Shown here: in pieces, positions 11,117 to 19,559 of the stretch
Layout: the number at the start of each line of letters is the position of its first letter
Numbering within the stretch: the stretch's first letter is position 1
Source of the DNA: Haloplanus sp. CK5-1
GTDB taxonomy: Archaea > Halobacteriota > Halobacteria > Halobacteriales > Haloferacaceae
Direction of reading: 5' to 3'
DNA length: 64,000 nt
Assembly: GCF_037201915.1 (NCBI RefSeq)
Contig: NZ_CP147505.1
Coordinates: 558,001 to 622,000 of the forward strand
The notes under the pieces: generated by a model
What the model saw: only the letters and a program-made list of their open reading frames with translations
The model's database searches: none
Told to the model about the DNA's origin: nothing
Position numbers and translations under genes: made by a program

Positions 11117-11123
11117 CTTACAA
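11117..11123 (+). promoter_or_regulatory. bop TATA-like element
   Basis: CTTACAA lies about 33 nt before the bop start codon, resembling the weak TTTACA-type TATA element known for bop, which depends on Bat and the UAS. Transcription would begin within a few bases of the ATG. Confidence 0.55.
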
Positions 11124-11152
11124 CCGTTCCCCCCTATGTATCCAGTTGCATT

Positions 11153-11899
11153 ATGCCACAACCAGGCAGCGAGGGGATATGGCTCTGGATCGGCACGCTC
11201 GGCATGTTCCTGGGGATGCTGTACTTCATCGCCAGGGGCTGGGGAGAAACGAACGAACGGCGTCAGGAGTTCTACATCGTCACCATATTCATCACGGCCA
11301 TCGCGTTCACGAACTATCTCGCGATGGCGCTGGGGTTCGGGTTGACGATGGTGACGGTCGGTGGCGAGGAGCTACCGATCTACTGGGCGCGGTACACGGA
11401 CTGGTTCTTCACGACGCCGTTGCTGTTGCTCGACCTCGGCTTGCTCGCCGGGGCGAGCCGGAACCAGCTCTCCGCGCTGGTCGGTCTGGACATGTTGATG
11501 ATCGGTACCGGTGTCGTCGCGACGCTGTCGGCCGGCCCGGGCGCACTCGGTGAGGGGGCCCGCCGGCTGATCTGGTGGGGCGTCTCCACGGGCTTCCTGC
11601 TCGTGTTGCTGTACATGCTGTACGGCTCCCTCGGGAACAAGGCCAGCCGGCTCTCGGGTGACGCCGCGTCGACGTTCAGCACGCTCCGGACGCTGATCGT
11701 CGTCGTCTGGTTGATCTACCCCGTCTGGTGGATCGTCGGCACCGAGGGGCTCCAGATGGTGTCGCTGTACATCGAGACGGCCGGATTCATGGTGCTCGAT
11801 CTGGTCGCGAAGGTCGGCTTCGGGATCATCCTGCTGTCGAGCCGAGAAGTGCTCGACGCCGCGGGATCGAGCACCGCCGCCGCGGACGCAGCCGACTGA
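11153..11899 (+). CDS. bop: Bacteriorhodopsin (light-driven proton pump)
   Basis: 248 residues, seven helices. Helix C reads [20 protein letters not shown], with Arg80, Asp83, Thr87 and Asp94 at the places of Arg82, Asp85, Thr89 and Asp96 of Halobacterium bacteriorhodopsin. The counterion and the cytoplasmic proton donor are therefore both present, which marks an outward proton pump. Asp113 (Asp115), the release-group glutamates Glu198 and Glu208 (Glu194 and Glu204) and the retinal lysine Lys220 in [10 protein letters not shown] are also kept. Start 11153 fits the promoter spacing; an in-frame start at 11105 would lie inside the UAS. Neighbouring genes make its retinal. Confidence 0.96.
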   Translation: MPQPGSEGIWLWIGTLGMFLGMLYFIARGWGETNERRQEFYIVTIFITAIAFTNYLAMALGFGLTMVTVGGEELPIYWARYTDWFFTTPLLLLDLGLLAGASRNQLSALVGLDMLMIGTGVVATLSAGPGALGEGARRLIWWGVSTGFLLVLLYMLYGSLGNKASRLSGDAASTFSTLRTLIVVVWLIYPVWWIVGTEGLQMVSLYIETAGFMVLDLVAKVGFGIILLSSREVLDAAGSSTAAADAAD

Positions 11900-11953
11900 C
11901 GACGGCGTCGACGGTCAGTCGGCGTTTCCGTTCGTGATACTTCGACCCGCGGA

Positions 11954-11960
11954 GTTATAC
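11954..11960 (+). promoter_or_regulatory. TATA-like box before crtY
   Basis: GTTATAC in a GC-rich spacer, about 50 nt before the lycopene cyclase start. It suggests the carotenoid genes can be transcribed separately from bop. Confidence 0.4.
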
Positions 11961-12009
11961 GCGCGGACGACCAACCGCCGCGCCACACCCAACCGACGGG
12001 AGACCCACG

Positions 12010-12816
12010 ATGACCGGCCCCACGTACCTCCAGTTCCACATCGCGTTTCTGGTCCCGGCAGTGATGCTGATGATCGCAACCGCGTTCGTGAGCCGGGCGC
12101 AACTGCCCGACGCCGTGCCACGGATCGGCGCGGGCCGGTGGTACTGGAGCGGGGTCGCCATCGTCACTCTCGTCGCGTTGGTGTACACGATTCCTTGGGA
12201 CAACTACCTGATCGCGAGGGGCGTCTGGTGGTACGGCGACGGGAGCACGCTCGCCACGGTCGGCCACGCGCCGGTCGAGGAGTACCTGTTCATCCTCGTT
12301 CAGCCGTGGCTGACGGCGCTGTGGCTCTCGCACCTCTCGCTCCCGGGGTCGTGGCCCGACGCCGGGCGAGCGCTCCGGTGGCGGCCGCGGCTGGCTGCCG
12401 TCGGCCTCGCCGCCTTCGTCGGCGTCGCCGGCTGGCGACTGCTCGGGACGGCGGCGACGTTCTACCTCGGGGCGATCCTCGCGTGGGCCGCCCCGGTGTT
12501 GGCGCTGCAGTGGGGGGTCGGTGCACCCCAGTTGTGGGCGCGCAAGCGACTCGTCGCCATCGGGGTGCTCGTCCCGACGGCGTATCTGTGTATCGTCGAT
12601 CGGATCGCCATCGAGTACGGCATCTGGATCCTCTCCGAGGAGTACACCACCGGCCTGACCGTCGCCGGCCTCCCCGTCGAGGAAGCGACCTTCTTCCTCG
12701 TGACGAACCTGTTCGTCGTCCAAGGACTCGTCCTCTACCGGTGGGTGCTCGACCGCCGGGCCGACGGCTCGGTGGCGACGCTCCGCGTCGGGGACGACGA
12801 CCCCCGCTACCCGTAG
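12010..12816 (+). CDS. crtY: Lycopene beta-cyclase, heterodimer-fusion (CrtYcd) type
   Basis: 268 residues with six or seven hydrophobic helices. The protein contains two similar halves, each with a conserved acidic motif: VEEYLFILVQPW in the first and VEEATFFLVTNLF in the second. PWDNYLIARGVWWYG is another signature of this membrane cyclase family. The enzyme closes both ends of lycopene to make beta-carotene, the precursor of retinal. It is followed three bases later by the dioxygenase gene, so the two form an operon for retinal supply to the opsin encoded upstream. Confidence 0.9.
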   Translation: MTGPTYLQFHIAFLVPAVMLMIATAFVSRAQLPDAVPRIGAGRWYWSGVAIVTLVALVYTIPWDNYLIARGVWWYGDGSTLATVGHAPVEEYLFILVQPWLTALWLSHLSLPGSWPDAGRALRWRPRLAAVGLAAFVGVAGWRLLGTAATFYLGAILAWAAPVLALQWGVGAPQLWARKRLVAIGVLVPTAYLCIVDRIAIEYGIWILSEEYTTGLTVAGLPVEEATFFLVTNLFVVQGLVLYRWVLDRRADGSVATLRVGDDDPRYP

Positions 12817-12819
12817 CCG

Positions 12820-13863
12820 ATGGCTGACCGTCAGGCGTCCGATCCCGAACTCGCGGCGATCATGCGCGCGGTCGGCTGTCGCCCGGCGTGGGCCGCCGTC
12901 GCCCTCGTCGCCCTCCTCGCCGTCGTCGCGGCGGCCCTGGACGTGGCGGCGACGCTCCCGCCCTGGGTTCGGTACCTGCCCCTCGCGGCGAGCCTGCTCC
13001 TCTTCGGGCTACCACACGGTGCGGTCGATCACCTCGCGCCGCCCCGTGCGGCCGGCCGACCGACGGCGCCGCGGTGGATGGCGCTCGTCGGCGTCGCGTA
13101 CCTCCTGCTCGGGGGCGGCTACGCCGTCCTGTGGACGGTCGCTCCGGTCGTCTCGGCCGCGCTGTTCGTCGCGCTGACGTGGTTCCACTGGGGGCAAGGC
13201 GACCTCTACGCGCTGGACGCCCTCGGCGCCGACCACCTCGACGGGCGCGGGGTCCGCGCCGGGACGCTCTTGGTTCGCGGTGGGCTGCCGATGCTCGTTC
13301 CGCTCCTCGCCCACCCGGAGCGGTACCGGCAGGTGGTCGACGCGTGGGTGTCGCTGTTCGGCCGCCATCTCGCGCTTTCCGTCACCGTCGACGCCCGTCT
13401 CGGCCTGGGTGTCGCGTTCGCGGCGGTAACCGCGGCGACGCTCCTCGCCGGCTACCGGCGGGCGGACGGCCCGGCATGGCGTCACGACGCCGTCGAGACG
13501 CTCTCGCTGTGGGTGTACTTCCTCGTCGTCCCGCCGCTCGTCGCCATCGGGGTGTACTTCTGTCTGTGGCACTCGCTCCGACACATCGCCCGACTGATCG
13601 GGATCGACCGCGACGGTGCGCGTGTCGCCTTCGTCGAGCGGGGGGCGGTCGCGGCGCTCCTCCGGACGGGTCGGGAGGCGGCTCCGCTGACCGGGCTGTC
13701 CGTCGTCCTGTTGGTCGGGGCGGGCGTCGTCGTCGGCATCGAGACGGTTCCCGGCCGCTTGGCCGCGCTGTATCTAGTCTTCATCGCAGTCCTGACGCTC
13801 CCACACGTCGCGGTCGTGACGTGGATGGACCGGGCCGAACGGGACGGAACAGTAAAAGGTTAA
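12820..13863 (+). CDS. blh: Brp/Blh-type beta-carotene 15,15'-dioxygenase
   Basis: 347 residues, a multi-helix membrane protein with the histidine motifs of the Brp/Blh family: [35 protein letters not shown] and [11 protein letters not shown]. The histidines hold the iron that cleaves beta-carotene in the middle into two retinals, the chromophore of both opsins in this window. It starts three bases after crtY. A possible TATA element for atpD (13852-13861) lies in its last codons. Confidence 0.92.
   Translation: MADRQASDPELAAIMRAVGCRPAWAAVALVALLAVVAAALDVAATLPPWVRYLPLAASLLLFGLPHGAVDHLAPPRAAGRPTAPRWMALVGVAYLLLGGGYAVLWTVAPVVSAALFVALTWFHWGQGDLYALDALGADHLDGRGVRAGTLLVRGGLPMLVPLLAHPERYRQVVDAWVSLFGRHLALSVTVDARLGLGVAFAAVTAATLLAGYRRADGPAWRHDAVETLSLWVYFLVVPPLVAIGVYFCLWHSLRHIARLIGIDRDGARVAFVERGAVAALLRTGREAAPLTGLSVVLLVGAGVVVGIETVPGRLAALYLVFIAVLTLPHVAVVTWMDRAERDGTVKG
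13852..13861 (+). promoter_or_regulatory. Possible TATA element for atpD
   Basis: GTAAAAGGTT overlaps the end of blh and is centred about 33 nt before the atpD start. It could let atpD be transcribed independently of the light-regulated genes. Confidence 0.35.
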
Positions 13864-13889
13864 CCGCCTCCGTCCACAACTGTACGGCA

Positions 13890-14600
13890 ATGGCCGAGGA
13901 CGTCAAACCCACTCGCAAGAACCTCATGGCGATCGAGGATCGGATCGAACTCTCCGAGCGGGGCCACGACACGCTCGAACAGAAGCGGGACGGCCTCATC
14001 ATGGAGTTCATGGACATCCTGGATCAGGCCCAGGATATCCGCGCGGACCTCGACGCGAACTACGAGACCGCCCAGCGCAAGATCAACATGGCGCGGGCGA
14101 TGGAGGGTGACGTGGCCGTCCGCGGCGCGGCCGCGGCGCTCAAGGAACACCCCGAGATCACGACCCAGTCGAAGAACATCATGGGCGTGGTCGTCCCGCA
14201 GATCGAGTCCTCGCGCGTGAAAAAGAGCCTCGATCAGCGGGGGTACGGCCTGCTCGGGTCCTCCGCCCGCATCGACGAGGCCGCGGACGCCTACGAGGAA
14301 CTCCTCGAATCCATCATCCTCGCCGCCGAGGTGGAGACGGCGATGAAGAAGATGCTGACCGAAATCGAGACCACCAAGCGCCGTGTCAACGCCCTGGAGT
14401 TCAAACTCCTGCCCGACCTCCACGAGAACAAGGAGTACATCGAGCAGAAGTTGGAGGAACAGGAGCGCGAGGAGATCTTCCGCCTGAAGAAGATCAAGGC
14501 CAAGAAGGAAGCCGAGGAGAAAGCCGAAGCCGAAGCCGAAGCGGAGGCGGAGGCGGAGGCCGAGGCCGCCGACTCCGACGTCGTCACGGCCGACGACTAG
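13890..14600 (+). CDS. atpD: A-type ATP synthase subunit D (central rotor shaft)
   Basis: 236 residues. [21 protein letters not shown] at the N terminus and the long N- and C-terminal helices (about 1-75 and 120-205) identify the rotor axle, which sits inside the A3B3 head and drives the catalytic cycle. [22 protein letters not shown] is a typical internal segment. The C terminus ends in an Ala-Glu repeat (coded at about 14519-14570) not needed for the axle. Only 26 nt separate it from blh. The next gene starts at the base after its stop codon. Confidence 0.97.
   Translation: MAEDVKPTRKNLMAIEDRIELSERGHDTLEQKRDGLIMEFMDILDQAQDIRADLDANYETAQRKINMARAMEGDVAVRGAAAALKEHPEITTQSKNIMGVVVPQIESSRVKKSLDQRGYGLLGSSARIDEAADAYEELLESIILAAEVETAMKKMLTEIETTKRRVNALEFKLLPDLHENKEYIEQKLEEQEREEIFRLKKIKAKKEAEEKAEAEAEAEAEAEAEAADSDVVTADD
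14519..14570 (+). repeat. Ala-Glu codon repeat in the atpD tail
   Basis: About eight near-identical six-base units (GCCGAA / GCGGAG) encode alternating Ala and Glu in the C-terminal tail of subunit D. Such a low-complexity tract can change length by slippage. Confidence 0.75.
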
Positions 14601-15002
14601 ATGTCGTGTCCGGCCTGCGGCGGCGACGCCGACGTCGTCTTCACCGTCCCGTCGGCGCTTCGCTCGCACGCCCCCGGGTCGGGCGAGACGGCCGCTATCT
14701 GTTCTTCCTGTCTTCGGACCCACGCCCCCACGACCGAGCGCAGCGTGTCGGCCGAGCCACCGTTCGCGTCGATCCACCCCGCCTTCCCGACGGGCGAGGC
14801 CGGGGCGGCACTCGCGCTTGCCCTCGGCCTCCTCGACTCCCTCGCGCTCCGCCGGGCCGACATCGACGACTGCTGTTCGCACGCCGAGCGCGCGGGCGCG
14901 GACGTACTGTTGACGCTCGACCGCCTGGCGACAGCCGAGGGGGTCGATCCCCACTTCGACGCCGACCGGCGACGGGTCCAGGTGGCCGAGATGCTAGCGT
15001 GA
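14601..15002 (+). CDS. Zinc-ribbon conserved haloarchaeal protein (DUF6276-like)
   Basis: 133 residues. An N-terminal pair of Cys-x2-Cys knuckles (CPAC at residues 3-6 and CSSC at about 34-37) suggests one bound zinc. The rest is a small helical domain with a DDCC pair. The start codon follows the atpD stop without a gap, so it is translated from the same transcript. The family name is from memory and its function is unknown to me. Confidence 0.7.
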   Translation: MSCPACGGDADVVFTVPSALRSHAPGSGETAAICSSCLRTHAPTTERSVSAEPPFASIHPAFPTGEAGAALALALGLLDSLALRRADIDDCCSHAERAGADVLLTLDRLATAEGVDPHFDADRRRVQVAEMLA

Positions 15003-16232
15003 TCACTCCCGGCCGGTCGTGACGGCCCTCCGGAGCGAGAGCGGGGATCCGGCCCCCGCTTGGGCGACCCGGAGGGCGGCCAGGCCGACGAGGAGGAGGT
15101 TCCCCCAGAGACCAGGTTGAAGCGGCCCCGCCGGCACCCACTCCGGTGCGAGTTTGACGGCGGTCCGCAGGCCGTAGGAGTGGGCGTGGAAGAGGAGGAG
15201 GCCGACGACCGGCAGGGTCGGCGAGCCCTCCGGCCGGTCGAGTTCCGCGGCCACCAGCAGGACCACCGCGGGGACGGCGGCGACGAAGTAGTACGCGTAG
15301 GCCAGCGGCGCGAGCAGGGGAACAGCGGCGAAGCCGAGGGCGGTCGTCTCGCGGACGGCGTCGCCGTCGTCGGCTGCCCGGAGCGCGAGCCCGACGACCG
15401 CGAGGCTGGCGAGCAGGCGGAGCGCCAGGCTGTACGGGACGCCGTACAGCGGCCGGTAGTACGGTGGGAGCCAGAGGCGCGGCGACCGGGCGTCGCTTCC
15501 CATCCGGACTCCCCACTCCAGCACCTCAAGGTAGGTCAGATGGGCCCCGATGCCGAAGACGAGGACGGAGCAGACGAGGAGGACGACGCCGCCGCCGACC
15601 GCGCCGGCGAACCGCCGTCGGTCCGCGAGGAGGTGTGTGCCGGCGGGTGCGTACGGGAGTTTGATCACGCCACAGACGCCGGTGAACACTCCACTGGCGT
15701 ACCCCCGGCCGCGGAGCGACGTCGCCGCCGCGAACGCGAGCAACGCACCGAGCAGTCCGGCGGTCTGTCCCATCTTCACCGACAGGAGAAGTGGCTGGAA
15801 GCCGGCGACGACGGGGAGCGAGAGGAGTCGCTCGACGGGGTGGAGCCGACAGCCGAGCGCCGAGGCGAGACGCTGGATCGCGACCCAGAGGACGAGGACG
15901 GTGCAGACGGCCCACGTCGGCGCGGCGGTGGCGAAGGGGAACGCGAGGACGAAGGGGGCGAACGCGAGGAGGACGACCGGCGGGTAGAGGTAGCTCCCGT
16001 GGTAGCCGCCGCCATCGGATTGGACGTAGAAACTCTCGCCGGCCCGCCAGCGCCCGACGGCGTTGCTGTAGGCGCCGAAGTCCCAGAAGCCAAAGCGCGG
16101 TGCGATCCCGGCCAGGCGGAGGTAGTGGTCGACGGCCGGGTGGACGAACAGGACGAGGGAGGCGAGGAGGGCGACGGCGACGAAGACTGGCCGGTCCCCG
16201 CGGCGCGCGAGGAGACGGCGGAGGACTGACAT
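15003..16232 (-). CDS. Multi-pass membrane protein, GT87/DUF2029-like
   Basis: 409 residues with about ten hydrophobic helices. After the first helix comes FWDFGAYSNAVGRWRAGESFY, which matches the D-x3-Y-x(n)-G-x3-Y pattern of GT87 (DUF2029) polyprenyl-phosphate-dependent sugar transferases, and then a segment SYLYPPVVLLAFAPF typical of that family. It would transfer a sugar from a lipid carrier outside the membrane; the acceptor is unknown. Convergent with the gene ending at 15002. Confidence 0.7.
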   Translation of the reverse strand: MSVLRRLLARRGDRPVFVAVALLASLVLFVHPAVDHYLRLAGIAPRFGFWDFGAYSNAVGRWRAGESFYVQSDGGGYHGSYLYPPVVLLAFAPFVLAFPFATAAPTWAVCTVLVLWVAIQRLASALGCRLHPVERLLSLPVVAGFQPLLLSVKMGQTAGLLGALLAFAAATSLRGRGYASGVFTGVCGVIKLPYAPAGTHLLADRRRFAGAVGGGVVLLVCSVLVFGIGAHLTYLEVLEWGVRMGSDARSPRLWLPPYYRPLYGVPYSLALRLLASLAVVGLALRAADDGDAVRETTALGFAAVPLLAPLAYAYYFVAAVPAVVLLVAAELDRPEGSPTLPVVGLLLFHAHSYGLRTAVKLAPEWVPAGPLQPGLWGNLLLVGLAALRVAQAGAGSPLSLRRAVTTGRE

Positions 16233-16271
16233 GGCGGGGGACCGTCGACCGGTACCGACAAAAAGCTGTGG

Positions 16272-17516
16272 TTAGATTCCGGTCGAGTACCGCAGGATGC
16301 CGGCGATGCCGCCGAAGGCGTCGTGGAGTTGCTCGCCCTTCTCGAAGTCGGTGCTGATGAACTTCGTCTCGGTCCCCCGCTGTTCGGCGATGGCCATCAG
16401 GTGTTCGATGACGTCCTCGCGTTCCTGTACCTCGGCGTCGCTCCCGTCCGAACAGTCGTGGTCCGGCGTCGAGTGTCGGCGGTCGATCACCTCGAACTCT
16501 TCTTGCCCGTTGCAGTCGTAGACCACCACGTCCTTGCGGAGGTCCTCGCTGATGAGGAGGCGGTCGACCGACCCCATCACGAGGTTGCGGCGGGTCTGCT
16601 CGAAGCCGTAGGTGGCGAGGTCGCCGGTGTTGAGGTTCTCGAAGAACTCCTCCATCTCCACCTTGTCTTTCATTATCTCCTGGTCCGCGAGGACGTCCTG
16701 TGCGGCGTCGACGAGGTCGTAGAGCCCGGACTCGTCGGTGTAGGAGACGTCGAACTTGCCGACCACCTTGTCCCGCAGTTCGTGGTGGAGGTAGTCGCCG
16801 TCGAGGAACTCGTCTTTGGTGGGTGAGGGGCCGCCGACGAGGATGCCGTCGAGTTCGTGGCGCTTGGGAACGAAGAGGTCGTCGGCCATCCCCGCGATCT
16901 CTTGGTAGAAGTTGTCGATGGCTTCGAGGCGGAGGCGGGCGAACCGCTGGGCGGACTGGCCACCTTTCCGCTGTTTGCCGGGAACGAGCGAGGAGGCGCT
17001 CTTGACGGGTTCGACGCGTTTCCCCTTGAGCCAGCCGACGTTCGCCTCCCGTCGGTCGAGGACGATCAGTCCGAACAGACCCTTATCGGAGAGCATCTCC
17101 TCCAAGGGTTCGGTGAGGAAGTCGGAGTCGCAGTGGTAGCGAAAGGACTGGATCGGATCGGGTGGGCTCTCCAGGACCTTCGTCACCATGTCGGTCTGCC
17201 CGCCGCCGGCGTCGACCGCGCCGCTGAAGATGACGATGCCGTTGTCGGGCGGGTAGGTGTCGTAGTAGCGGAGACGGTCCTTGATGCTCGTGAGCGCGTC
17301 TTGGACGTTCGTCCGCGTCTGCTTGGACTTGATGTTGCTCGCCTCGGAGTGTTCCTGCGTGACGTGAGCGACGACGGAGGAGATCTGTTTGTCCGGGGGG
17401 ATGTAGATGGTGACGAGTTGGGTCCCGGAGCCCTCGTACTCCTTCAGGTCCTCGATGACCTTCCGGAACTCGTACTTCCGACGGTCATCGTCGGCCTCTT
17501 GGGCGTCAGTACTCAT
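16272..17516 (-). CDS. prf1: Peptide chain release factor aRF1
   Basis: 414 residues, the normal length of archaeal release factor 1. Domain 1 carries NIKS (residues 61-64), which reads stop codons; domain 2 carries GGQ (185-187), which triggers peptidyl-tRNA hydrolysis; domain 3 follows with CNGQEEFEVIDRRH and a C-terminal STDFEKGEQL segment. The frame is open for a further 193 codons upstream, but that part is low-complexity. The start at 17516 gives the family N terminus. Divergent from the MinD-like gene. Confidence 0.97.
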   Translation of the reverse strand: MSTDAQEADDDRRKYEFRKVIEDLKEYEGSGTQLVTIYIPPDKQISSVVAHVTQEHSEASNIKSKQTRTNVQDALTSIKDRLRYYDTYPPDNGIVIFSGAVDAGGGQTDMVTKVLESPPDPIQSFRYHCDSDFLTEPLEEMLSDKGLFGLIVLDRREANVGWLKGKRVEPVKSASSLVPGKQRKGGQSAQRFARLRLEAIDNFYQEIAGMADDLFVPKRHELDGILVGGPSPTKDEFLDGDYLHHELRDKVVGKFDVSYTDESGLYDLVDAAQDVLADQEIMKDKVEMEEFFENLNTGDLATYGFEQTRRNLVMGSVDRLLISEDLRKDVVVYDCNGQEEFEVIDRRHSTPDHDCSDGSDAEVQEREDVIEHLMAIAEQRGTETKFISTDFEKGEQLHDAFGGIAGILRYSTGI

Positions 17517-17576
17517 TGTCGTCTCTAGTCCGGTCGGCGCTAAGTAATCTTTGACTGGGGGCGTAGGCCGACGGCC

Positions 17577-17654
17577 CGCGGGAAGTGCGCGAGGCGACGG
17601 CTCGCGGGAAGTGCGCGAGGCGACGGCTCGCGGGAAGGGCACGAGGCGACGGCT
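17577..17654. repeat. Three tandem 26-bp repeats
   Basis: Units start at 17577, 17603 and 17629. The first two are identical and the third differs at two positions. They occupy the 210-bp spacer between the divergent prf1 and MinD-like genes. Three units without spacers do not make a CRISPR array. Confidence 0.85.
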
Positions 17655-17691
17655 TCTGCACGCGGTCCGCCGCGACTGCTCGGGGAGTAGA

Positions 17692-17699
17692 GTTATATG
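17692..17699 (+). promoter_or_regulatory. TATA box of the MinD-like gene
   Basis: GTTATATG, about 31 nt before the ATG at 17727. Confidence 0.55.
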
Positions 17700-17726
17700 C
17701 CCGTCGGGGGAGGTTTCTGACGACCT

Positions 17727-18548
17727 ATGCGACGGGTGTACGCGGTCGCCAGTGGGAAGGGTGGTGTGGGGAAGACCACCACCGTGGCGAACCTCGGTGC
17801 GGTGCTCGCCGCCGCTGGCCACGAGACGGCGGTCGTCGACGCCGACCTCGGGATGGGGAACCTGGCCGGCGTCCTCGGTATCGACACCCACGCCGGACCG
17901 ACGGTCCACGACGTGCTCTCCGGGGCCGCCGGCGTCGACGACGCCGTCCACGAGGGGCCGGTGGGTCTGTCGGTGATTCCAGCGTCGGACGACTTGGACG
18001 ACTTCGGGGCGGCCGATCCCGCCAACCTGTCGGCCCTGCTCGACGTGATCGACGCCGAAACGATCCTGGTCGACACCTCCGCGGGGCTGAGTCACGACAG
18101 CGTCGAACCGCTCCGGATCGCCGACGAGGTGCTACTGGTGTCGACGCCGGAGCGGGGTGCACTCGGCGACACGGCGAAGACTCGCGACGTGGTCGGCCGC
18201 TTCGGGACGACCGTTGCGGGGGTGGTGCTCACGCGCACTACTGCCGACACCGACACCGCGACCGCCGGGGCGCGTCTCGACGCCCCGATCCGCGGCACGA
18301 TCCCCGACGACCCGGCGGTGTCGGCTGCCGCCGAGGCGGGCGAGCCCCTCGTCGTCGCCGCGCCCGACGCGCCGGCGACCGACGCGTACCGTCGACTCGG
18401 GGCCGATCTGACCGGCGACGACTCGCTCGCCCCGGCGACCGACGGGAGCGAGTCGACGACCGGTGTGGCCGACGACGGCGAGGCCGAGGCGTCGGAGGCG
18501 GCCGACGACGAGGAGCGAACGGGGTTCCTGCGCTGGCTCCTCCGCTGA
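17727..18548 (+). CDS. MinD/ParA-family P-loop ATPase
   Basis: 273 residues. The deviant Walker A motif KGGVGKTT stands at about residues 11-18, with VVDADLGMGNL following as the MinD switch region and ILVDTSAGLSHDS as Walker B. The last residues GFLRWLLR form a short amphipathic, basic stretch that could act like the membrane-targeting tail of MinD, after an acidic linker. Haloarchaea carry several MinD homologues, some of which place motility and chemosensory structures. Which of them this one matches cannot be decided here. Confidence 0.8.
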   Translation: MRRVYAVASGKGGVGKTTTVANLGAVLAAAGHETAVVDADLGMGNLAGVLGIDTHAGPTVHDVLSGAAGVDDAVHEGPVGLSVIPASDDLDDFGAADPANLSALLDVIDAETILVDTSAGLSHDSVEPLRIADEVLLVSTPERGALGDTAKTRDVVGRFGTTVAGVVLTRTTADTDTATAGARLDAPIRGTIPDDPAVSAAAEAGEPLVVAAPDAPATDAYRRLGADLTGDDSLAPATDGSESTTGVADDGEAEASEAADDEERTGFLRWLLR

Positions 18549-18587
18549 ACGGGAAGTTCTTTGGGGCCGCCACGAGGACGGGTGCGT

Positions 18588-18716
18588 ATGCAAGAGTCGA
18601 ACTCGATCCCGCTCTGGTGGATACTGCTGTTTCTGGTGCTCGCGCTCGGCATCGGTGCGTTCGCAGTGTCGGCCGTCGGTGGCTCACTGATCGCCAGCGT
18701 CCTCGTCCCGGCGTAG
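18588..18716 (+). CDS. Small single-helix membrane protein
   Basis: 42 residues beginning MQESNSIPLWWILLFLVLAL: a short polar N terminus, one hydrophobic helix rich in Leu and Ala, and a second weakly hydrophobic stretch. It lies 39 nt after the MinD-like gene on the same strand. Codon third positions are GC-rich as in its neighbours. No function is recognised. Confidence 0.55.
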   Translation: MQESNSIPLWWILLFLVLALGIGAFAVSAVGGSLIASVLVPA

Positions 18717-18784
18717 GTCGAACGCGCCGGCGAGTTCACTCCTGTCGGACGACTAGGTTCGCCTCCGTCCCCTCCTCTCCGTCC

Positions 18785-18798
18785 TAACGATATCGTTA
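18785..18798 (+). promoter_or_regulatory. Palindromic candidate operator of ribK
   Basis: TAACGATATCGTTA is a perfect 14-bp palindrome about 21 bp upstream of the ribK TATA box. The downstream protein carries an N-terminal HTH and may bind it. Confidence 0.5.
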
Positions 18799-18818
18799 TG
18801 CATTCCATATTCGATATG

Positions 18819-18826
18819 CTTATACC
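18819..18826 (+). promoter_or_regulatory. TATA box of ribK-ribB
   Basis: CTTATACC, about 27 nt before the ribK ATG, predicting a leaderless transcript. Confidence 0.55.
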
Positions 18827-18848
18827 GATCGGACGGTAACTCGCGCGT

Positions 18849-19559
18849 ATGGCAGAGACCGCAGCGGCGTCGACGGTCGGAAACGACGAACTCGCCGCGC
18901 TGAAGCAGGTCGCCCTGGACGGCGGCCTCTCCGCTCGAACGAAGGTGTCGTGTTCGGGGCTGGGCGACCGCCTCGATGCCTCGGCGCAGACGGCGTCCCG
19001 GCGCCTCCAGCGACTCGACGACGCGGGCTTGCTCGACCGCGAGGTGCTGTCGGACGGGCAACGCGTCGCCCTCACCGACGACGGCGCGGCGGCCCTCCAC
19101 CGGGAGTACGCCGACTACCGGCGGCTGTTCGAGGCGGACACCACCCTCACGCTCGACGGCACCGTCACGAGCGGGATGGGCGAGGGTCGCCACTACATCT
19201 CGCTGTCGGGCTACATGGCGCAGTTCCGCGACCGTCTCGGCTACGAGCCGTTCCCGGGGACGCTCAACGTCGACCTCACGGCCGAGAGCGTCCGCGCTCG
19301 CGGGGAGTTGGGCGCGCTGAAAGCCGACGCGACGCCCATCGACGGCTGGGAGGACGACGATCGGACGTTCGGGCCGGCGACGTGTTACGCGGCCCGCGCG
19401 GAGGCCGACGACGCTGCCTACGACGGCACCCACGTCATCGTCCCCGAACGGACCCACCACGACGCCACTCAACTCGAACTGATCGCCCCCGTGAAGCTCC
19501 GCGAGACCCTCAATGTCGACGACGGCGACACGCTGACCGTCCACCTGGGTGAGGCCTGA
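18849..19559 (+). CDS. ribK: HTH-fused CTP-dependent riboflavin kinase
   Basis: 236 residues. About 10-90 is a winged helix-turn-helix domain ([19 protein letters not shown]). About 100-232 is the archaeal riboflavin kinase domain (DUF120), with [16 protein letters not shown] as the nucleotide loop and [12 protein letters not shown] as a core motif. The enzyme makes FMN from riboflavin using CTP. In several archaea HTH-fused forms (RbkR) also control riboflavin genes, which fits the palindrome upstream. It overlaps ribB by one base (TGATG). Confidence 0.93.
   Translation: MAETAAASTVGNDELAALKQVALDGGLSARTKVSCSGLGDRLDASAQTASRRLQRLDDAGLLDREVLSDGQRVALTDDGAAALHREYADYRRLFEADTTLTLDGTVTSGMGEGRHYISLSGYMAQFRDRLGYEPFPGTLNVDLTAESVRARGELGALKADATPIDGWEDDDRTFGPATCYAARAEADDAAYDGTHVIVPERTHHDATQLELIAPVKLRETLNVDDGDTLTVHLGEA

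Larger units (their letters stand above)
9430..13863 (+). other. Photoenergy cassette between atpB and atpD
   Basis: Four co-directional genes (bat, bop, crtY, brp/blh) fill the space between the B and D subunit genes of the ATP synthase. No transposase, integrase, tRNA or flanking repeat was seen at either boundary, so the mechanism of insertion is not visible. Confidence 0.9.

Noticed and set aside
11105-11152. Upstream start for bacteriorhodopsin
   Set aside because: It would start inside the UAS and before the TATA element; the start at 11153 fits the promoter and the length of the N terminus.
12888-14600. 570-residue frame joining a Blh-overlapping segment to subunit D
   Set aside because: The first two thirds are an out-of-frame reading of blh; the real atpD starts at 13890.
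17577-17654. CRISPR-like repeats
   Set aside because: Only three units joined directly, without spacers, and no cas genes nearby.
16272-18095. 607-residue version of aRF1
   Set aside because: The extra 193 N-terminal residues are low-complexity sequence across the repeats and antisense to the MinD-like gene; the family begins at 17516.
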